DNA of 58,133 nt. Origin: Methanobrevibacter sp. Its GTDB lineage: Archaea; Methanobacteriota; Methanobacteria; Methanobacteriales; Methanobacteriaceae. Both the position numbers and the translations under genes were made by a program. The notes beneath the pieces are model-generated. The model saw only the letters and a list, made by a program, of their open reading frames with translations, did not search any database and was not told the origin of the DNA. Below, piece after piece: positions 52,393 through 58,133 of the stretch (position 1 is the stretch's first letter; every line of letters begins with the position of its first letter). Where the stretch lies: the NCBI GenBank assembly GCA_017434555.1, contig JAFRFB010000144.1, forward strand, positions 1 through 58,133, in the 5' to 3' direction.

Positions 52393-52503
52393 AGATTTAA
52401 AGTTCTTGAAGATGTTTTAAAATGTTATCAATATGAATCTACACCAACAATTTTATTAACTGGGGTATGGGGTGTTGGAAAAGTGCATTAATTAACGTTT
52501 AAA
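52393..52503 (+). pseudogene. Trace of an AAA/MoxR-like ATPase N-terminus
   Basis: One frame reads FKVLEDVLKCYQYESTPTI, then LLTGVWGVGK, a Walker A motif (GxxGxGK) with the preceding beta strand, and then goes out of frame at the Ser/Ala that should follow. It has no start codon. It is the beginning of an AAA-type ATPase, the usual partner of vWA proteins such as the DUF2828 protein at 49959. From 52504 to 52812 only AT-rich DNA remains. Confidence 0.45.
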
Positions 52504-52812
52504 AAATTAATATAAAATTAAATGAGTTTTCCCATATAGAATTGCATAATAATTGACTTGGTTACAATTTGTAGCCAACTGAAATATGGGAAATTTTTTA
52601 AAACGGATGTTGAATCTAATCATTAGATATTAGAAATTTATAATAGTATGGATTAAAAGGCAGTAATCTTTATTTCAAATAATATTTCAAAGGTAAGCGA
52701 GCAAGTACTTACACGCAAAAACCTTTATAATAGCTTAAAACAAATTTATATTTATTAATATATCTTTAAAGATAAAATTAAGAATTTTAATCTTAATTGG
52801 AGGTATTATATA

Positions 52813-53273
52813 ATGAAATTGTATTTAAAATTATTTAGCATATCACTTATTTTATGTATTGCTTATCTCCATTAGTTGCAGCTGAATTCAATGATACTAA
52901 CTTCAATGGAGTTATTGAAGAAGACCAGAATAATATAGATAATATTGGAAGCATAAATAACACTTCAATAGAAAAAAATAAAATTAATGAAGACGAAGCT
53001 AATTTCAATGTATATGTTGACGATTGTAGTTATGGAAATGATCTTCAAGTACATATTGACAGTGATTATTCACATCCTATGAATGTTTCATTAGTTTTGT
53101 ATAATGCGGCCGGATATCCTATCTATACTGAACATAACATAGACGTGTCTTCCCAGGGAAGTGCTGTAATTCCAGGAAATATATTATTCTATTGCGGCGC
53201 ATATAAACTTAAAGCAATATTTGAATGCGAAAATTATACTGTTGAAAGGACAGTAACTTTTAATGTTGAGTAA
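52813..53273 (+). pseudogene. Secreted protein with frameshift in its signal peptide
   Basis: TTGGAGGTATTATATAATG at 52799-52815 gives a perfect start for MKLYLKLFSISLILCIAYLH, which stops. One frame over, YCLSPLVAAEFNDTN continues the signal peptide cleavage region and a 130-aa mature protein to 53273. The mature part is acidic, then beta-rich (VYVDDCSYGNDLQVHIDSDY; VIPGNILFYCGAYKLKAIFE), like one Ig-like domain. A one-base change near 52850 would restore it. Internal initiation at ATG 52854 would give a protein without a full signal peptide. Confidence 0.6.
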
Positions 53274-53288
53274 GTTAACTTTATATTT

Positions 53289-53327
53289 AAAGAGAAGGTC
53301 AATTTATTCTCTTTTATCTTTTTTTAA
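53289..53327 (+). terminator. Terminator of the secreted protein gene
   Basis: Arms AAAGAGAA and TTCTCTTT (53289-53314), followed by TATC and seven Ts. Confidence 0.65.
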
Positions 53328-53402
53328 TATTTAAACCGATTGAAAAGCAAAAAAAGCATTAGAAATTGAGAGCACTAATATAAATATTAAAAGGAAGTAT
53401 AA

Positions 53403-53783
53403 TTACTTCCCTCTTTCTTCAAAATAAAAATAGATGGTTTCTATACTGTTACCTTTTGAATGTTCTTCATGGCGTATGTCTTTGTCTTTAATTAAAAATA
53501 CGTCAGTAGGTCCGCTTTTTTGGTTAAGGGTTACACTAACGAATTTTATTTCTGTTGTGTTTAAATTAATTGTTTTGGAACCTTCAGTTTCACAGGATGA
53601 ATAGTTTCCATCAACCACTAAGTCCAATCTCCATTTTCCGCTTGTGTTAATTTGCAATGTGTAGTTTCCATCATCATTGCTGTTGTCGTTTGTTTCTGTA
53701 GGACTGCTGCTTACTGCACTAACAAAAGTTAGTGCACAAATGAATATTATCAAACATGCCAAAATTTTTAGTTTTTTGTTCAT
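53403..53783 (-). CDS. Small secreted protein, possible Ig-like/beta domain
   Basis: 126 aa from ATG 53783, with GGTGA eight bases upstream (the GTG inside that site would add three codons). Signal peptide 1-24 ends FVSAVSS. The mature part begins with an Asn/Asp/Ser-rich linker, then strands YTLQINTSGKWRLDLVVDGNYSSCETEGSKTINLNTTEIKFVSVTLNQKSG. There is no membrane anchor. Its GGAAGT/ACTTCC stem (53393-53410) at the stop and following Ts could end transcription. The function is unknown. Confidence 0.65.
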   Translation of the reverse strand: MNKKLKILACLIIFICALTFVSAVSSSPTETNDNSNDDGNYTLQINTSGKWRLDLVVDGNYSSCETEGSKTINLNTTEIKFVSVTLNQKSGPTDVFLIKDKDIRHEEHSKGNSIETIYFYFEERGK

Positions 53784-54204
53784 CTTTTTCACCTACTTTG
53801 AAATTTTTAGGTTGTTAATTAAATTAGTTATCATAGTATATAAATTATACAGTTTGATAATAAATTATTTTTTATTTAATTACTGTAAAGTTATTATAAA
53901 AATTATTGTCGGATGCATATTATTATTTTAATTTTTAGTGAACAAATTATATTTATAACAAAGTTATAATTTTGTGTATCCAGAATTCATGAAATTATTG
54001 CCTAAAATACTGGAAAATATTCATTTTTAGCATTCAGGCTATAAGAATAATTATAATAATATTAGGCCTATCAAAATATGCTAATGGCTTAATTTACCAT
54101 TTCTTATCTTGTTTAAAATAGTAAAAGACTTATAAAAGATATAATAAATAGAATTATATAAATGTTTAATATTTATTAAAAAGATTAAAAGGGGAGAAAA
54201 AAAG
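53784..54204. other. AT-rich divergent promoter region
   Basis: About 420 bp with no gene. On the minus side, TATAAATTATAC (about 53838-53850) suits the 53783 gene. On the plus side, ATTATATAAATG (about 54154-54165) and AAAAGGGGAG (54187-54196) suit the adhesin gene at 54205. The middle has several TATA-like runs and no hairpin of note. Confidence 0.4.
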
Positions 54205-56466
54205 ATGAAAAAAAATAAAATATTATTCGTATTTTTACTAATTTTATTTTTTATTAGTTTAAATTCTGTTTGCGCTACGGATAACAACAATGATACTATC
54301 TTGGCTGAAGGCAGTCAGATTACTGTTTCTCCGGGTGATTCCATCCAGTCAGCTATTGACAGCGCAAGTGAAGGAAGCACCATTATTGTTGAGGAGGGTG
54401 ATTATTCAGAAGATCTTGTTGTTTCAAAGGGACTTTCCATTATAGGTCAAAATGCAAATCTCAACTCCAATAATGCCGCTTTCACAATTCTTTCAACTGC
54501 AAACAACACATCCATTTCAGGATTCAACATTGTTGTTTCAAATAGCAGCGGAACTGGAATTTCAGTTAATGCCAGCATCTGTAAAATTACAGACAATACA
54601 TTGTCCGGCGGAAATATAGGAATACTTGCCGCTTCCACAATTTCAAACTCTTCCGGCCAACTGAACATATCAGTAATAAACTATATAGAAGTTATGAATA
54701 ACCGTATTTCCAATATGAATGAAGCCGGAATTTCAATTATGGCATTCAATCCTACCGTATCCGGAAACAATGTAACAAATATCAAGAATAAAAGAGAAAA
54801 TGGAACCGCTTCAGGTATCCTTGTAAACGGTACAGGACTTAATTCCAATGACTTGAATGTAATTGTAACAGACAATCATGTTTCCAATATAGAATCCGAG
54901 AATGCTTCTGCTTATGGTATTGATATTAGGGGAGCAGCTATTTTCGATTCACTTAAAGATTTTGATGTATCAGGAAATGTGGCTGAAAATGTCATGGGTG
55001 CAGTTGAAGCATATGGTATGAATATTGATGTTTTTGCACTAGACAGTACTTTACCTACCCTGGACATTTCCAATTTGAATATCAGCAAGGTTTCCACAGG
55101 CAATTATGAAAATGCTTCACTAACAGGAATAAGGGTTTCAGTAGTTACAATTGGTCAAAATGAAAGTTCAGATGCATATATTCATGACATTAATGTCAAT
55201 GACCTTAAGGCTTCAGGTCCAAATTCTGCAGCAACAGGCATTCTGGCTTCAGAAGTTGGATGTGCTCATATATATGTTTTGAATAATAACGTGAGTGATG
55301 TTGAAGCTTCCTCTTCAATCATTGGAATATCTGGCGAATGCATAGATTATAATACTTTTGAAGGATATATTGAAGTTTCACATAATAATATAACTGATTT
55401 GAATTCTCCAAAAACCAAAGGAATTAATGTTGTATCACTGGGAAACATTGCAATCAATAAAAATCTCATGTATAATCTGCCTGGCGAAGGCACAACCTTC
55501 ATAACCGGTCTTCCGTTAAGCGTCAATATTGATGAGTTCAACATTACAATTCCACAAAATTCAACTGTTGAAGAAATCTTTAAAATAATTGAATCAATAT
55601 TCAACAATACCAATTTCACAATCAATGGTAATCTCTCAGTATTCGGCAATAATATAGAAGGAACAGGAGTTGAAACAGGTTTTGCAACTGTAATGCAAAG
55701 CACTACAATCCACTATAACCGTGCAGTCAACTTAAAGAATAATGTTATAAAGGACAGCACAAAAAGATTCTTATTGGAATCATATGGAATTGATCCGGAT
55801 ATATCTACTGAAGAATTGGCTTATCTTCTTGTAAAATCTCAGCCGGGTTCTGAAAACTATACTGAAGAGGAACTTAGAAATATGAGTGCTGAAATAGCTC
55901 CATTCCTTGATAAAATGTTTTCAAATCTGGACAGATTGACTTCCGGGGATGTTGATGCAAGATTCAATTGGTGGGGAACTAATTCAAGACCTGTTGATTC
56001 AGCATTTAAAAACACTAACGGAACAATAATTTATGATCCTTGGCTTATCCTGCGCGTAAACTCAAACCCGTCCATAATAAACTACGGTGAATATTCAAAA
56101 ATCACAGCTGACGTTTATATGGATTCCCTTGGTTTTGACCATAGTCCTGATGCTAACCTATACTTCAGCGGACCAAAAATCACTTTCTCTACAGATAAGG
56201 GAAGCTTCAATGGAGAAAAGTCAGTTACTGTCAACTGGATTAATGGACAGGCAATCGCTTATCTTTATGGTGACGAGTATGGATTGGCTACAGTTTCAGC
56301 ATTCGATTATGATACTGCATACACCACAGTATTGATTCTTGGAGGAGATTCAGAGGATAACTCCGATAATGGAATATCCATGAAAGCCACTGGAAATCCT
56401 ATAATTATGCTGTTATGTGTTTTAACTCTTTTGTTAGGTTATGCTGGTCTATATAAAAGAAGATAA
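54205..56466 (+). CDS. Adhesin-like protein: right-handed beta-helix with C-terminal anchor
   Basis: 753 aa. The signal peptide (1-25) ends NSVCATDN. From about 45 to 590, imperfect turns of a pectate-lyase-like beta-helix repeat (GDSIQSAIDSASEGSTIIVEEGDY; INVSASICKITDNTLSGGNIGI; ISNMNEAGISIMAF), ending with the FNWWGTNS motif frequent in Methanobrevibacter adhesins. An Ig-like domain (about 615-715) follows, and then TGNPI, a hydrophobic helix and YKRR. Cell-surface exposure is very likely, with a role in attachment to host or partner microbes. GGGGAG precedes the ATG. Confidence 0.88.
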   Translation: MKKNKILFVFLLILFFISLNSVCATDNNNDTILAEGSQITVSPGDSIQSAIDSASEGSTIIVEEGDYSEDLVVSKGLSIIGQNANLNSNNAAFTILSTANNTSISGFNIVVSNSSGTGISVNASICKITDNTLSGGNIGILAASTISNSSGQLNISVINYIEVMNNRISNMNEAGISIMAFNPTVSGNNVTNIKNKRENGTASGILVNGTGLNSNDLNVIVTDNHVSNIESENASAYGIDIRGAAIFDSLKDFDVSGNVAENVMGAVEAYGMNIDVFALDSTLPTLDISNLNISKVSTGNYENASLTGIRVSVVTIGQNESSDAYIHDINVNDLKASGPNSAATGILASEVGCAHIYVLNNNVSDVEASSSIIGISGECIDYNTFEGYIEVSHNNITDLNSPKTKGINVVSLGNIAINKNLMYNLPGEGTTFITGLPLSVNIDEFNITIPQNSTVEEIFKIIESIFNNTNFTINGNLSVFGNNIEGTGVETGFATVMQSTTIHYNRAVNLKNNVIKDSTKRFLLESYGIDPDISTEELAYLLVKSQPGSENYTEEELRNMSAEIAPFLDKMFSNLDRLTSGDVDARFNWWGTNSRPVDSAFKNTNGTIIYDPWLILRVNSNPSIINYGEYSKITADVYMDSLGFDHSPDANLYFSGPKITFSTDKGSFNGEKSVTVNWINGQAIAYLYGDEYGLATVSAFDYDTAYTTVLILGGDSEDNSDNGISMKATGNPIIMLLCVLTLLLGYAGLYKRR

Positions 56467-56523
56467 TTCATTTTTTCTTCTTTTTTAATTTTTTGATAAA
56501 TTTAGGTTTTCGTTTAATGAGAA

Positions 56524-57902
56524 TTAACTGCTATTTTTAACTAAACTTTTTTTAAATTTCCTTATGAATGATTTAACCCATGCATATCCAAATAATCCTC
56601 CAACCAAAGAGCCTAATATAAATCCTGCATAAACTCCATTAACTCCCCATCCGCATACGAAAGAGAATAAATATGCAAATATTATATTCAGGATAAAATA
56701 TCTTAAAAGAGTAATCAATAAAGAATTAACTCCTTTTCCGCAACCTTGGAATGTCATAGTAGATATTGCTCCAAATGGAAGTGAAATAATATATAAAGAA
56801 AGTATTGGAAGAGTATTTGTGATTTGTGAAGTTAAGGATGAACTTGCATTATTATAGGAAAATAATAAAGCAATTTGTGGGGCAAATACACTTATCAAAA
56901 TCATCGATAAAACACATATTCCTAAACAAATTTTAACTCCATAGGAATGAGTTATTTTCATGTTTTCAGCATTTTTAGACCCATATGCAACTCCTACAAC
57001 AGTAATGACCGCAACTCCAATAGCTGATACTGGAAGTGTTCCCAACGTAATAATATTCATTCCTACATTAAATACCCCTACCGCTGCATATCCGCCAACT
57101 ATAATCAACATACTATTGAGAATCATCATCATTGATGAACTTATAGTAGTTTCGAGTGATGATGGTAATGCAATCTGTAAATTTTCAGTTATCAGATTCT
57201 TTTGGAAACTAAAGTTTTTTAGAGATAAATCAAGATATAACTTCTTTTTAACCCATATCCAATATATCATTATAATACATGCCAATGCAGATGATATTAC
57301 TGTTGCCCAAGCAGCTCCGGCCATTCCGAGGTTAAAGACATAAATGAATAATGGATCCAAAAGTATATTGGTTATTGCAGTGATTGCTATGGCAATTGTT
57401 GCATGATGCATATCTCCTTCTGCTCTAAATATTGATGATAATAATTCTTCAAATACCAGGATAATCATAAATCCGAATACTACATATGAATAATCCATTG
57501 CATATTGTATTGTACTTCCGACACCTATCAAATTTAAAATTGGAACCATAAATACTAACATTATCACAGTTATTATTACCGCAATAATAGTTGAAAGTAA
57601 AATTGAATGTAATGCTGCATTATTTGCCTGATTATAATCATTAGCTCCGATATTTCTTGCAATTAGTGAATTTGCACTGGCACCGACACCATTACCTATT
57701 CCTAATAATACCCAATATAATGGTGATACAAATCCTATTGCTGCTAGGCTTCCGGCCCTAATCCCACTACCCAAATACTGTCTACAAAGTTATAAATCAT
57801 CATTAGAAACAGTGTAAAAAACATTGGGTAAGCTAATTTAACAATCGCTTTTTTAGGATTACCTGTAATTAATTCAATATTTTTAGTTTTTTCTTCATTC
57901 AT
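56524..57902 (-). pseudogene. MATE efflux transporter with N-terminal frameshift
   Basis: The ATG at 57902 gives [52 protein letters not shown] and then a TAG. One frame over, the protein continues [39 protein letters not shown] to 56524 with about 12 helices typical of MATE (DinF/NorM-like) exporters. One missing base near 57744-57752 explains the break (GAAGCC then CTAGCA would read ALAAIG). A shortened product could start at an alternative TTG (57774), but it would lack helix 1. It is next to a transposase fragment. Confidence 0.8.
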
Positions 57903-57942
57903 ATTATCCTTTTTTTGGCTGTGTCCGATTTGATACTGATGA

Positions 57943-58131
57943 TTAGTTTTTGTTGATGATTACACATCGTTTTATCCACCTGATGTTATTGGGTGTTATT
58001 CTGATAAGTAAGCCTCTGTATGTTTTGAATATTCTTTTGATTTTTCCTGGAAGTGTTGTTTTATAAAATCCTTCGATTAAATTATTTGTACTTGGAATTT
58101 TACGGTTTATTGTATGTTGTATTGCTTTATC
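57943..58131 (-). CDS. C-terminal end of a transposase, cut by the window edge
   Basis: 62 codons enter from the right edge on the minus strand: [27 protein letters not shown] and so on, ending VIINKN at a TAA. The [19 protein letters not shown] stretch resembles the final Asn-x-Ile/Leu-Glu helix of DDE transposases (the DDE Glu is likely in LIEG). It is followed downstream by ATCGGACACAGCC, which may be the element's end. The exact IS family cannot be named from this part. Confidence 0.65.
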   Translation of the reverse strand, partial: DKAIQHTINRKIPSTNNLIEGFYKTTLPGKIKRIFKTYRGLLIRITPNNIRWIKRCVIINKN

Positions 58132-58133
58132 CA

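Noticed and set aside
1-58133. CRISPR array or cas operon
   Set aside because: The CARF-HEPN protein prompted a search by eye, but no regularly spaced identical repeats with unique spacers and no Cas1, Cas2 or Cas10 motifs were seen.
1-58133. tRNA or rRNA genes
   Set aside because: No T-loop GTTCRAATC box with a matching acceptor stem was noticed in the intergenic regions, and no rRNA-like GC-rich block is present.

Overview
The window looks like a piece of a Methanobrevibacter-type (Methanobacteriales) archaeal chromosome, probably from an animal-gut lineage. The evidence is the very AT-rich intergenic DNA, archaeal TATA boxes, a full-length TFB, an archaeal-type phosphatidylserine synthase, secreted Ig-like and beta-helix adhesin-like proteins, DUF4013, DUF2142 and DUF169 proteins, and a bile-salt-hydrolase-type enzyme. 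There is no rRNA, no tRNA, no CRISPR array and no cas operon in the window.

Layout. 0-2 kb: a clipped gene end, a small secreted protein with a membrane partner, and a decayed gene. 2-6.2 kb: housekeeping genes (lipase-like hydrolase and lipid head-group synthase, LOG-type nucleosidase, ferredoxin, TFB, acidic membrane protein, Nudix hydrolase). 6.3-7.7 kb: no conventional genes. It carries a tandemly duplicated unit of a 37-bp upstream repeat, a 31/32-aa hydrophobic peptide, and a roughly 138-nt multi-hairpin RNA with its own TATA box and U-tract terminator. I rate this the strongest candidate for something undescribed. 7.9-10.6 kb: an Fe-S scaffold-like protein plus GGGtGRT protein pair, D-aminoacyl-tRNA deacylase and a nitroreductase. 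10.8-12.0 kb: an Rpn-type nuclease with a broken duplicate of its own 3' end. 12.1-20.9 kb: a MarR/MFS efflux operon, an amidohydrolase/bile-salt-hydrolase operon, a TelA operon, a flavin-binding protein, a Cys-rich protein and a DUF169 protein.

21.2-31.2 kb: a surface-glycan cluster (GT2 and two tandem DUF2142 proteins), a solitary CARF-HEPN ribonuclease-like protein, a DUF11-type surface protein, a TPR-HIRAN protein, a flavin disulfide oxidoreductase, a zinc ribbon protein and a GNAT acetyltransferase. 31.2-40.4 kb: a mosaic of two related ATP-grasp genes, each followed by an exporter (MFS, or MATE fused to a kinase-like ATPase domain), with a cysteine-synthase-like enzyme, a secreted metallopeptidase-like protein and a DtxR-type operator with a 19-codon ORF between them. 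Several of these genes carry frameshifts. 40.5-47.6 kb: pyridoxal kinase, MFS, SAP protein, SurE, acyltransferase and a PAS-histidine kinase. 47.6-53.3 kb: a gene-poor, decaying stretch with a DUF2828/vWA protein, fragments of its neighbours and an AAA-ATPase remnant. 53.4-58.1 kb: surface proteins, a frameshifted MATE gene and the end of a transposase.

Frameshifts occur in at least nine places. Some fall in short homopolymers or an (AT)6 tract, so sequencing or assembly error must be excluded before calling them all real pseudogenes. All functional calls come from reading the sequence and recognising motifs; no database search was run.
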